Assembly: GCA_027923965.1 (NCBI GenBank) | Contig: AP026969.1 | Span: forward strand, 2,542,001-2,606,000 | DNA: 64,000 bases | Reading direction: 5' to 3' | From: Comamonadaceae bacterium OS-1 | Lineage (GTDB): Bacteria; Pseudomonadota; Gammaproteobacteria; Burkholderiales; Burkholderiaceae_C | Part shown: piece by piece, positions 53,516-61,064 of the stretch | Layout of the letters: the number at the start of each line of letters is the position of its first letter | Position numbering within the stretch: position 1 is the stretch's first letter | Notes under the pieces: model-generated | Seen by the model: the letters and a program-made list of their open reading frames with translations, nothing else | What the model was told of the DNA's origin: nothing | Database searches by the model: none | Made by a program: the position numbers and the translations under genes

Positions 53516-54325
53516 ATGCCAGACAAATACGCCGTCATAGGCAACCCCATCAGCCACACCAAATCCCCGTTCATCCACGGAAGCTTCGCCGCCACCACAG
53601 CCCAGGACCTGGTCTACACCGCCATCGAAGGCCCGTTGGACGGCTTTGCTGCCGCCGTGGATGCCTTCCGCGCCACGGGTGGCCTGGGGCTGAACATCAC
53701 CGCGCCGTTCAAGCGGGATGCGTTCCGCTACGCCACCGACCTGACCGAGCGGGCCCGCCGCGCCGGGGCGGTCAACGCGATGAAATTTGTGGGCGAACGC
53801 GCCTATGCCGACAACTTTGACGGCGTGGGCCTGGTGCGCGACATCACCCACAACCTGGGCTGCGGCCTGCAGGGCCAACGCGTGCTGCTGCTGGGTGCGG
53901 GCGGTGCGGCGCGCGGGGCGCTGCTGCCGTTTCTGGAACAGAACCCGGCGCAACTGGTGGTGGCCCACCGCAGCCTGACCACGGCGCAGGCCATAGCGCA
54001 GGGCACGGCGGCCAGCGTCTGTGGCTATGGCGAGCTGGTGGGCCAGCGCTTTGACATCGTGGTCAACGCCACCTCGGCCAGCCTGCGCGCCGAGCTGCCG
54101 CCCGTGCCCGCCAGCGTGTTTGCCCAGGCCCGGCTGGCCTATGAGCTGGCCTACGGCAAGGGGCTGACCCCGTTTTTGCGGCTGGCGCAGAACGCCGGGG
54201 TGGCGCAACTGGCCGACGGCGTAGGCATGCTGGCCGAGCAGGCGGCCGAAGCTTTTGCCTGGTGGCGCGGCGTGCGGCCCGAGACGGCGGCGGTGATCGC
54301 CCAATTGACGGTGCCATTGGTGTAA
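53516..54325 (+). CDS. aroE: Shikimate dehydrogenase (AroE type)
   Basis: 269 residues. Reduces 3-dehydroshikimate to shikimate with NADPH, or in catabolic settings oxidises shikimate/quinate. Substrate-binding start GNPISHTKSPFIHG, catalytic lysine in GLNITAPFKRDAF, DNFDGVGL (Asp) and the nucleotide loop LLGAGGAARGALL. The loop HRS after strand two replaces the usual NRT, hinting at altered cofactor preference. ATG 53516 follows AAAGGAA. Position beside a TRAP transporter and away from other aro genes suggests a catabolic or accessory copy. Confidence 0.92.
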   Translation: MPDKYAVIGNPISHTKSPFIHGSFAATTAQDLVYTAIEGPLDGFAAAVDAFRATGGLGLNITAPFKRDAFRYATDLTERARRAGAVNAMKFVGERAYADNFDGVGLVRDITHNLGCGLQGQRVLLLGAGGAARGALLPFLEQNPAQLVVAHRSLTTAQAIAQGTAASVCGYGELVGQRFDIVVNATSASLRAELPPVPASVFAQARLAYELAYGKGLTPFLRLAQNAGVAQLADGVGMLAEQAAEAFAWWRGVRPETAAVIAQLTVPLV

Positions 54326-54375
54326 TAGCGTGTTACAAAACGGGGCCCAGGACAAGCGGTCGGCACAGGCCGCAT

Positions 54376-54404
54376 CTGGTTATTGAATTTGGGCATAACA
54401 GCTA
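54376..54404 (-). repeat. Possible degenerate two-stem repeat, R21
   Basis: TGGTTATTGAATTTGGGCAT then AACAGCTAG resembles the family read on the minus strand. Weak match, reported for completeness. Confidence 0.25.
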
Positions 54405-54443
54405 GCCCGTATTTCCCCAAATGCACCAGGGTTAGCCCTTGCT

Positions 54444-54457
54444 GGTTAAAACTAACC
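54444..54457. promoter_or_regulatory. Inverted repeat GGTTA-AAAC-TAACC upstream of dctQ
   Basis: Perfect 5-bp arms, 41 nt before the dctQ start; another GGTTA lies at 54430-54434. Candidate operator for the transporter genes. Confidence 0.35.
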
Positions 54458-54498
54458 ACTCGGTACATTAACGACAAGAAACTTCCGGAGACATATCC

Positions 54499-55029
54499 AT
54501 GGTGAAAAAATTGATTAACGGCTACTGCACGGTGCTGAGCTACCTGATCGCGCTGGCACTGGCGGTGATGGTGGTGCTGGTGTTTGGCAATGTGTTCATG
54601 CGCTACGCCTTCAACTCCGGTTTTGCGGTGTCGGAAGAGCTGTCGCGCTGGCTGTTTGTGTGGCTGACCTTTCTGGGTGCCGTGGTCGCCATGCGCGACA
54701 ACGCCCACCTGGGCACCGACATGCTGATCGGCAGACTGGGCCCCGCAGGCAAAAAAATCTGTATGGGCCTGTCGCTGCTGCTGATGCTGTTTTGCCTGTG
54801 GCTGCTGTTCAAGGGTTCCTACGACCAGACCCTGATCAACTGGGACACCACCAGCGCGGTGATGGAGGTGTCGGTGAGCTATTTCTACGCCTCGGGCATG
54901 GTGTTTTCGGTGCTGGCCGCGGTGATCGTGCTGAGCAATCTGTGGCTGCTGCTGACCGGCCAACTGGGCAATGACCAGTTGGTGATGATGCAAGAGTCTG
55001 AAGAAGCGCCACATGGCGACAACCACTAA
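54499..55029 (+). CDS. dctQ: TRAP transporter small permease (DctQ type)
   Basis: 176 residues with four membrane helices (LSYLIALALAVMVVLVFGNVF first; ICMGLSLLLMLFCLWLLF third) and the DctQ signature SEELSRWLFVWLTFLGAVV. Small membrane subunit of a sodium-driven importer. Start ATG 54499 follows CCGGAG. First of dctQ-dctM-dctP. Confidence 0.9.
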   Translation: MVKKLINGYCTVLSYLIALALAVMVVLVFGNVFMRYAFNSGFAVSEELSRWLFVWLTFLGAVVAMRDNAHLGTDMLIGRLGPAGKKICMGLSLLLMLFCLWLLFKGSYDQTLINWDTTSAVMEVSVSYFYASGMVFSVLAAVIVLSNLWLLLTGQLGNDQLVMMQESEEAPHGDNH

Positions 55030-55053
55030 ATTAGATAAGAGCAGAGACACAAC

Positions 55054-56331
55054 ATGACCATCCTGATTTTCCTGGGCTCCATGCTGGGCGCCATGGCACT
55101 GGGCGTGCCGATTGCCTTCTCGCTGCTGCTGTGCGGTGCCGCGCTGATGGTGCACCTGCAGATGTTCGACGCGCAGATCCTGGCGCAAAACGTGATCAAC
55201 GGGGCCGACAGCTTCCCCCTGCTGGCCGTGCCCTTCTTCATGCTGGCGGGCGAGATCATGAACGCGGGCGGCCTGTCCAAGCGCATCGTCAACTTTGCGA
55301 TGGCGCTGGTGGGCCACATCAAGGGCGGCCTGGGCTATGTGACCATTGTGGCGGCGGTGATCCTGGCTTCGCTATCGGGCTCGGCCGTGGCCGATGCCGC
55401 GGCCCTGACGGCCCTGCTGCTGCCCATGATGGTGGCGGCTGGCCACGACCGGGCGCGCTCGGCGGGCCTGATTGCCTCGGCCGGCATCATCGCGCCCATC
55501 ATTCCGCCCAGCATTGGCTTTGTGATCTTCGGGGTGGCGGCCAATGTGTCGATCACCAAGCTGTTCATGGCCGGCATCTTCCCAGGCGTTTGGCTGGCCG
55601 TGTCGCTGTGGTTCACCTGGTGGTACCTGGTGCGCAAGGAGGCCGTCATGCCGCCGCCCCAAAAGAACAAGGCCGAGGTGTTTGCCGCCCTGCGCGATGC
55701 CACCTGGGCGCTGGTGCTGCCTTTCATCATCGTCTTCGGCCTGAAGTTCGGCGTGTTCACGCCCACCGAAGCCGCCGTGGTGGCCGCGGTGTACGCGCTG
55801 ATCGTGTCGGTGTTTGTCTACAAAGAACTGAACTTTGCCAAGCTGGTGCCGCTGTTTGTGTCGGCCGCCAAGACCTGCTCGGTGGTGATGTTTCTGGTGG
55901 CAGCGGCCATGGTGTCGGCCTGGCTGATCACGGTGGCGAATCTGCCTGCACAGGTGGTGTCCCTGCTGGAGCCGCTGCTGGGCAGCCCCAAGCTGCTGAT
56001 GCTGGCCATCATGGTACTGACCATGGTGGTAGGCACCGCGCTGGACATGACCCCCACCATTCTGCTGCTGACCCCGGTGCTGATGCCGGTGGTGAAGGCT
56101 GCCGGTATCGACCCGGTGTACTTTGGCGTGCTGTTCATCATCAACAACGCCATCGGCCTGATCACGCCACCGGTGGGCACGGTGCTCAACGCGGTGGCCG
56201 GGGTGGGCAAGGTCAGCATGGACGAAGTCACCAAGGGCGTGGTGCCCTTCATGATCGCCCAGTTTGCGCTGATGTTCCTGATGATTGCCTTCCCGCAGCT
56301 GGTCATGGTGCCCGCCCGCTGGTTCTATTGA
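55054..56331 (+). CDS. dctM: TRAP transporter large permease (DctM type)
   Basis: 425 residues with about twelve membrane helices. DctM features: MLGAMALGVPIAFSLLLCGA, FPLLAVPFFMLAGEIMNAGG, GSAVADAAALTALLLPMM, IIAPIIPPSIGFVIFG and NNAIGLITPPVGTVLNAV. Channel subunit of the importer. Begins 24 nt after dctQ; followed 37 nt later by dctP. Confidence 0.94.
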   Translation: MTILIFLGSMLGAMALGVPIAFSLLLCGAALMVHLQMFDAQILAQNVINGADSFPLLAVPFFMLAGEIMNAGGLSKRIVNFAMALVGHIKGGLGYVTIVAAVILASLSGSAVADAAALTALLLPMMVAAGHDRARSAGLIASAGIIAPIIPPSIGFVIFGVAANVSITKLFMAGIFPGVWLAVSLWFTWWYLVRKEAVMPPPQKNKAEVFAALRDATWALVLPFIIVFGLKFGVFTPTEAAVVAAVYALIVSVFVYKELNFAKLVPLFVSAAKTCSVVMFLVAAAMVSAWLITVANLPAQVVSLLEPLLGSPKLLMLAIMVLTMVVGTALDMTPTILLLTPVLMPVVKAAGIDPVYFGVLFIINNAIGLITPPVGTVLNAVAGVGKVSMDEVTKGVVPFMIAQFALMFLMIAFPQLVMVPARWFY

Positions 56332-56368
56332 TCCCCCACTTTTTTACTTTTCCCCCAGGAGACTCCCC

Positions 56369-57376
56369 ATGAAACGCCTCGCCCTCAAAACCATCGCCGC
56401 CGCCATCGCCCTTGCTGGCATCTCTGCCTTTGGCTCTGCCAACGCGCAGGACCGCACCATCAAGTTCACCACCGCCAACCCCGAAGGCCACCCGCTGGTG
56501 ATGGGCATGCACAAGTTTGCCGACATCGTGGCGGCCAAGTCGGGCGGCAAGATCAAGGTCAATCTGTTCCCCGGCGGCGTGCTGGGCGGCGATGGTCCGG
56601 TGGTGTCGGCCCTGCAGGGCGGCACCATCGAGATGGCATCGATGAACTCGGGCATTTTGGCCAGCCAGGTCAAAGAATTCGGCGTATTCGACTTCCCCTT
56701 CATGTTCAGCAGTTCCAAGCAGGCCGATGCCGTGGTGGACGGCCCCTTCGGCAAGCAAATGCACGCCAAGCTGGAAGCCAAGGGCCTGGTCGGCCTGACC
56801 TACTGGGAGCTGGGCTTTCGCAACATCACCAACAACAAGCGCCCCATCACCAAGGTGGAAGACATTGCCGGGCTGAAGCTGCGTGTCATTCCCACGGCCA
56901 TCAACGTGGACTGGGTCAAGGCCCTGGGTGCCAACCCCACGCCTCTGGCCTTTGGTGAGGTGTACGCCGCGCTGGAACAAGGTGCCATCGACGGCCAGGA
57001 AAACCCCATGACCGTGATTGCGGCCAACAAGTTTTTCGAGGTGCAAAAGTACGGCACGCTGACCAACCACCAGTACAACCCCCAGTCGGTTCTGATCAGC
57101 AAGAAGTTCTGGGACAGCCTGAATGCCGGTGAGAAGAAAATCATCTCCGACGCCGCCGTGGAATCCACCGCCTACCAGCGCCAGCAAGCCCGCCTGCAGG
57201 CCAGCACCGCGTTGGAGGCCGCGAAAAAAGGCGGCATGCAAATTACCGAACTGTCCCCCGCCGAGCTGGACAAGATGCGCGACAAAATGCGCCCCGTGGT
57301 CGCCAAGTTTGGCGTGACCGTAGGCCAGGACACCGTCAAGGGCCTGCAAGACGCCCTCGCCGCTGCGCCGAAGTAG
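56369..57376 (+). CDS. dctP: TRAP transporter substrate-binding protein (DctP family)
   Basis: 335 residues from ATG 56369, which follows CAGGAG. Signal peptide MKRLALKTIAAAIALAGISA to ANAQ. The mature protein is DctP-like: FTTANPEGHPLVMGMHKFAD, YWELGFRNITNNKRP, and the carboxylate-binding arginine in LKLRVIPTAINVDW. Binds an organic acid in the periplasm; context suggests a hydroaromatic acid such as quinate or shikimate. Confidence 0.92.
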   Translation: MKRLALKTIAAAIALAGISAFGSANAQDRTIKFTTANPEGHPLVMGMHKFADIVAAKSGGKIKVNLFPGGVLGGDGPVVSALQGGTIEMASMNSGILASQVKEFGVFDFPFMFSSSKQADAVVDGPFGKQMHAKLEAKGLVGLTYWELGFRNITNNKRPITKVEDIAGLKLRVIPTAINVDWVKALGANPTPLAFGEVYAALEQGAIDGQENPMTVIAANKFFEVQKYGTLTNHQYNPQSVLISKKFWDSLNAGEKKIISDAAVESTAYQRQQARLQASTALEAAKKGGMQITELSPAELDKMRDKMRPVVAKFGVTVGQDTVKGLQDALAAAPK

Positions 57377-57379
57377 TTG

Positions 57380-57477
57380 CACACCCCCAGGCTGCAGTGC
57401 TTCGCATCTTTCGCCAACCCCCTTGCAGGGGGCAACACCAGCAGCCTGGCAAAGCCAGTTCTGCGGTGTTTCTGGAA
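57380..57477 (+). repeat. 98-nt nested-hairpin repeat, copy 2
   Basis: Same arms (CCAGGCTGC/GCAGCCTGG and CCCCCT-TGC-AGGGGG) as the copy at 49581-49678, two substitutions. Begins 3 nt after the dctP stop. The rest of the gap to aroQ shows no gene. Confidence 0.85.
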
Positions 57478-57557
57478 GTCACGGCTCGGGCTATCGCCCA
57501 TAGCCGCGGAACGCGCAGCACAGTGGTCATCATTACTGGATCTAGAAAAGGACCCCC

Positions 57558-58007
57558 ATGAAAATCGTCATGCTCCACGGCATCAACCACAACATGTTTG
57601 GCAAGCGCGACCCCAAGCAGTACGGCACCATCACGCTGGACGAAATCAACGCCAGCCTGGCGGCACTGGGCCGGGAGCTGGGTGCCACGGTAGATGCTTT
57701 TCAAACCAACAGCGAAGCCGCCATGTGCGAGCGCATCCACCAGGCCTACACAGACGGCGCAGATGCCGTGCTGATCAACGCCGGGGCCTGGACGCACTAC
57801 AGCTACGGCATCCGCGACGCGCTGGCCATCCTGACCTGCCCCATCGTCGAGCTGCACATGTCCAACATCCACGCCCGCGAAGCCTTCCGCCACGTGTCGG
57901 TGTTTGCCGAAATCGTCAAGGGCCAGATCTGCGGCTTTGGGGTAGACAGCTACCTGCTGGGCCTGCGCGCGGGTGTGTCGGCAGCCCAGGCGGCCAAAGC
58001 GGTTTAA
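57558..58007 (+). CDS. aroQ: Type II 3-dehydroquinate dehydratase-like protein (divergent)
   Basis: 149 residues, the dodecameric type II fold. Equivalents of catalytic residues are present: Arg and Tyr in FGKRDPKQYG, Asn in NAGAWTHYS, His in ELHMSNIHAREAFRH. However, the usual GPNLNLLG start is GINHNMFG and THTS is THYS, so specificity may have shifted. Interconverts 3-dehydroquinate and 3-dehydroshikimate in the classical enzyme. Clustered with two shikimate-dehydrogenase homologues and a TRAP transporter. Confidence 0.87.
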   Translation: MKIVMLHGINHNMFGKRDPKQYGTITLDEINASLAALGRELGATVDAFQTNSEAAMCERIHQAYTDGADAVLINAGAWTHYSYGIRDALAILTCPIVELHMSNIHAREAFRHVSVFAEIVKGQICGFGVDSYLLGLRAGVSAAQAAKAV

Positions 58008-58023
58008 CCGTACCCACAACCCA

Positions 58024-58081
58024 TTTGCTATATAAAAAGTAGCTGCCTGTGCTTGCCAGATCAGCACAAGCAGCCTATTTC
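58024..58081 (+). repeat. Two-stem repeat, copy R18
   Basis: TTTGCTATATAAAAAGTAGC then TGCCTGTGCTTGCCAGATCA and GCACAAGCAGCCTATTTC. Between aroQ and the second shikimate-dehydrogenase-like gene, in their direction. Confidence 0.78.
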
Positions 58082-58110
58082 TTACATACCCCTAACCCCA
58101 AGAGTTCACC

Positions 58111-58944
58111 ATGATCAGCGGCAAAACCGAAATCATCGCCCACATCGGCTTCCCCACCCATGCCTTCAAGGCACCGATGATCTACAACCCCTACTTCGAC
58201 CACGCCGGTATCGACGCGGTGGTGGTACCCATGGGCTGCAAGACCGAGGACTACCCGGCCTTCCTCAAGGCCGTGTTCAGCCTGCAGAACATCCGTGGCG
58301 CGCTGATCACCATGCCGCACAAGGTCACCACCGCCGGGCTGCTGGACGTGGTGTCGCCCACGGCGCAAATTGCCGGGGCCTGCAACGCGGTGCGCCGCAA
58401 TGAGGCGGGCCAACTGGTGGGCGACATGTTCGATGGCGAAGGCTTTGTGCGCGGCGTGCAGCGCAAGGGCTTTGCGCTGCAGGGCATCCACGCGCTGGTG
58501 GTGGGCTGCGGCGGCGTGGGCTCGGCCATTGCCGCGTCGCTGGCGGCGGCAGGCATTGGGGCCATCACTTTGTTCGATGCCTACACCCCGTCCATGGAAG
58601 GCCTGGCCAGCCGCCTGCGCCAGCACTACCCGGCCTTGCAGGTCACCACCGGCAGCAACGACCCCGCAGGCTGCGACCTGGTGGTCAACGGCACGCCCAT
58701 GGGCATGAACGACGGCGACCCGCTGCCCATGGACGTGGAGCGCATCGCCCCCACCACCTTCGTGGGCGAAGTGGTGATGAAGTCCGAGATGACCGCCTTT
58801 CTGCGTGCCGCGGTGGCCCGCGGCTGCCCGGTGCAGGTGGGCACCGACATGCTGTTCGAGCAGATTCCGGCCTACCTGGAATTCTTCGGCCTGCCCAGCA
58901 CCACGCCCGAAGTGCTGCGCTCGGTGGCCACGCTGAAATACTGA
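58111..58944 (+). CDS. Shikimate dehydrogenase-like protein with altered substrate site
   Basis: 277 residues. Overall AroE/YdiB fold: catalytic lysine in ALITMPHKVTTAGL, Asp in GDMFDGEGF, and nucleotide loop VVGCGGVGSAIAAS. The two hydroxyl residues that hold the shikimate carboxylate (S-x-S in AroE) are replaced: the equivalent is FPTHAFKAPMIYN. Hence it probably acts on something other than shikimate. Part of the TRAP-aroQ cluster; followed 49 nt later by an AEC transporter. Confidence 0.88.
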   Translation: MISGKTEIIAHIGFPTHAFKAPMIYNPYFDHAGIDAVVVPMGCKTEDYPAFLKAVFSLQNIRGALITMPHKVTTAGLLDVVSPTAQIAGACNAVRRNEAGQLVGDMFDGEGFVRGVQRKGFALQGIHALVVGCGGVGSAIAASLAAAGIGAITLFDAYTPSMEGLASRLRQHYPALQVTTGSNDPAGCDLVVNGTPMGMNDGDPLPMDVERIAPTTFVGEVVMKSEMTAFLRAAVARGCPVQVGTDMLFEQIPAYLEFFGLPSTTPEVLRSVATLKY

Positions 58945-58993
58945 TCGCCTTACACGCCTTACCCCGCATGGGACAGGGCAGCACCCCCACTCC

Positions 58994-59947
58994 ATGCTCC
59001 AAATCCTCGCCATCACCGCGCCCATCTACCTGATCATCGCGGCGGGCTTTCTCTCGGTGCGCTTTGGCCTGTTTGGCAAACCCGACATGCGGGTGCTGGG
59101 CCGCTTCGTCGTCCACTTCTGCCTGCCCGCGCTGATTTTCAACGCCCTGTCCAAGCGCCCGCTGGCCGAGGTGCTCAACGGCCCCTATTTGCTGGCCTAC
59201 GCGGGCGGCTCGCTGGCGGTGGTGGCGCTGGCCATGGGGGTGGGGCGGCGGCTGCGCGGGCACAGTGTGCCCATGGCCACCATGCAAAGCCTGGGCATGG
59301 CGGCCTCCAACAGCGGCTTTGTGGGCTACCCCATCGTGCTGCAACTGCTGGGCCCCACGGCCGGTGTCGCCCTGGCGCTGACCATGCTGGTCGAAAACCT
59401 GCTGGTGCTGCCCCTGTGCTTTGCCATGGCCGACAACGACGGCGAAGATGCCTCCCGCCGCTGGCACCACACCTTGGCGGTTAGCCTGCGCAAGCTGCTG
59501 CAAAACCCCTTGGTGCTGGCCATCCTGGCGGGCTTCACTTTCTCCATGCTGGGCCTGCACCTGCCCGCCGTGCTGGCGCAGACCGTGCAGATCGTGGCCA
59601 CCGCCTCCAGCCCGGTGGCCTTGTTCGTCATCGGCGGCAGCCTGGTCGGCCTGAAACTGGCCGGTGTGCGCCGCGACCTGGCCTGGGTGACCATGGGCAA
59701 GCTCATCCTGCACCCGCTGGCGGTGTTCTTCTTTTTGTGGTTGCTGCCCCCCATTGCGCCGGAGCTGCGCGTGGCCGCCGTGCTGTTTGCCGCCATGCCC
59801 ATGCTCAGCATCTACCCGGTGGTGGCCCAGAAGTACGGCCTGGAGGGTTTCACCGCCGCCGCCCTGCTGGTGACCACCGTAGCCTCGTTTTTCAGCACCA
59901 GCGCCCTGCTCTGGGCCATGCACCATCTGCTGGGCTGGACGGCCTGA
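58994..59947 (+). CDS. AEC-family (auxin efflux carrier type) transporter
   Basis: 317 residues, about ten membrane helices in two five-helix halves: ILAITAPIYLIIAAGFLSVRFG, VVALAMGVGRRL, SNSGFVGYPIVLQLLG, and SLVGLKLAGVRRDLAWV in the second half. AEC members export or import malate, malonate or related anions. Last of the cluster on this strand, convergent with a LysR gene. Confidence 0.9.
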   Translation: MLQILAITAPIYLIIAAGFLSVRFGLFGKPDMRVLGRFVVHFCLPALIFNALSKRPLAEVLNGPYLLAYAGGSLAVVALAMGVGRRLRGHSVPMATMQSLGMAASNSGFVGYPIVLQLLGPTAGVALALTMLVENLLVLPLCFAMADNDGEDASRRWHHTLAVSLRKLLQNPLVLAILAGFTFSMLGLHLPAVLAQTVQIVATASSPVALFVIGGSLVGLKLAGVRRDLAWVTMGKLILHPLAVFFFLWLLPPIAPELRVAAVLFAAMPMLSIYPVVAQKYGLEGFTAAALLVTTVASFFSTSALLWAMHHLLGWTA

Positions 59948-59956
59948 GGGTTTGAA

Positions 59957-60016
59957 TGAAATGGGCTGCCCGTGCTGATTCCACCAGCACAAGAAGCTCT
60001 TAAATAGATAGCAATT
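59957..60016 (-). repeat. Two-stem repeat, copy R19
   Basis: On the minus strand: TTGCTATCTATTTAAGAGCT then TCTTGTGCTGGTGGAATCAG and CACGGGCAGCCCATTTC. Between convergent AEC and LysR genes. Confidence 0.75.
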
Positions 60017-60038
60017 ATCCCCAGCGGCCCGCACCGGC

Positions 60039-60953
60039 TCAGCGGATGCGCAGGCTGTCGCCCAGGTAGGTCAGCAGCCCAGTGACCTTGGGCAAGGGCT
60101 GGCGGCTGAGCGGCCACACCAGGCGCAGCGGCAGGCCCTCGGTGGCCCAGTCGGGCAGGATTTGCACCAGCCGACCGTCGCGCAGGGCCTCGTCCACCAA
60201 CCAGGTGGCCAGTTGCGCAATGCCGAAACCAGCCACCACGGCAGCCACCTGGGCCTCGGCCTGGCCCACCACCACGCGGGCCTGCACGCTGCGGCGCTCG
60301 GCCGGACCTGCCCCCTGGGCGATACGCCAGGTGATGGCTTGCCCCTCCACACCGCCGTAGGCCACTGCGTCGTGGCTGGCCAATTCGGCCACCGTGGTGG
60401 GCGTGCCGCGCTGCGCCAGGTAGCCGGGCGCAGCGCAAAAAATCAGCCGCTCGTTGCCCAGAAAGCGGTGCCCCAGGCTGCTGGGCCAACTGTCGGGCCC
60501 GCCAATGCGCACGGCCACGTCGATGCCCTCCTCCACCAGGTCCACAAAGCGGTCGGTGAACGAAATATGCGGCTGCACCCCCGGGTGCCGCTCGCAAAAG
60601 GCCAGCAGCCACGGCAGCACCTGCAGGCGGCCAAAGGTGGCGGGCAGATCCACCCGCAGCCGGCCCGACGGCTCCAGCCGCTCAGCGGCCAGCAGTTGCT
60701 CGGCGCTCTCCAGGTCGTCCAGCACCCGCACGCAGATGCGGTAGAAGGCGCCACCCGCGTCCGTGAGTTTCAGGCGGCGGGTGCTGCGCTCGAAAAGCTG
60801 GGTTTTCAGGCGCACCTCCAGCCGGGCGACCGATTTGCCGACGGCCGAATTGCTCTGATGCAGGCGCAGCGCCGCCGCCGTGAAACTGCCCGCGTCGGCG
60901 GTGGCCACAAACGCTTCTATGCCCTTGAGGCGCTCGGAAGAAAGCATGTGCAC
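60039..60953 (-). CDS. LysR-family transcriptional regulator
   Basis: 304 residues (a second Met at position 3). Helix-turn-helix FVATADAGSFTAAALRLHQS then NSAVGKSVARLEVRLK and LFERSTRRLKLTDAGG. The effector domain includes PSSLGHRFLGNERLIFCA. Divergent from an MFS exporter gene, which it probably controls. Confidence 0.93.
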   Translation of the reverse strand: MHMLSSERLKGIEAFVATADAGSFTAAALRLHQSNSAVGKSVARLEVRLKTQLFERSTRRLKLTDAGGAFYRICVRVLDDLESAEQLLAAERLEPSGRLRVDLPATFGRLQVLPWLLAFCERHPGVQPHISFTDRFVDLVEEGIDVAVRIGGPDSWPSSLGHRFLGNERLIFCAAPGYLAQRGTPTTVAELASHDAVAYGGVEGQAITWRIAQGAGPAERRSVQARVVVGQAEAQVAAVVAGFGIAQLATWLVDEALRDGRLVQILPDWATEGLPLRLVWPLSRQPLPKVTGLLTYLGDSLRIR

Positions 60954-61064
60954 CCGCTTTATTAAAGAAAATATGTCCAGAGTCTAAAGAAATAGCATCG
61001 CAAATAAGAACTAAATTCCCCAATATGCTGCGGGCTTGTTGGCTTTACCCCGGAGTTTCTTGCC

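Noticed and set aside
46377..58944. Standard quinate/shikimate degradation to protocatechuate
   Set aside because: No 3-dehydroshikimate dehydratase, PQQ quinate dehydrogenase or protocatechuate dioxygenase is recognised, so only a variant pathway is proposed.
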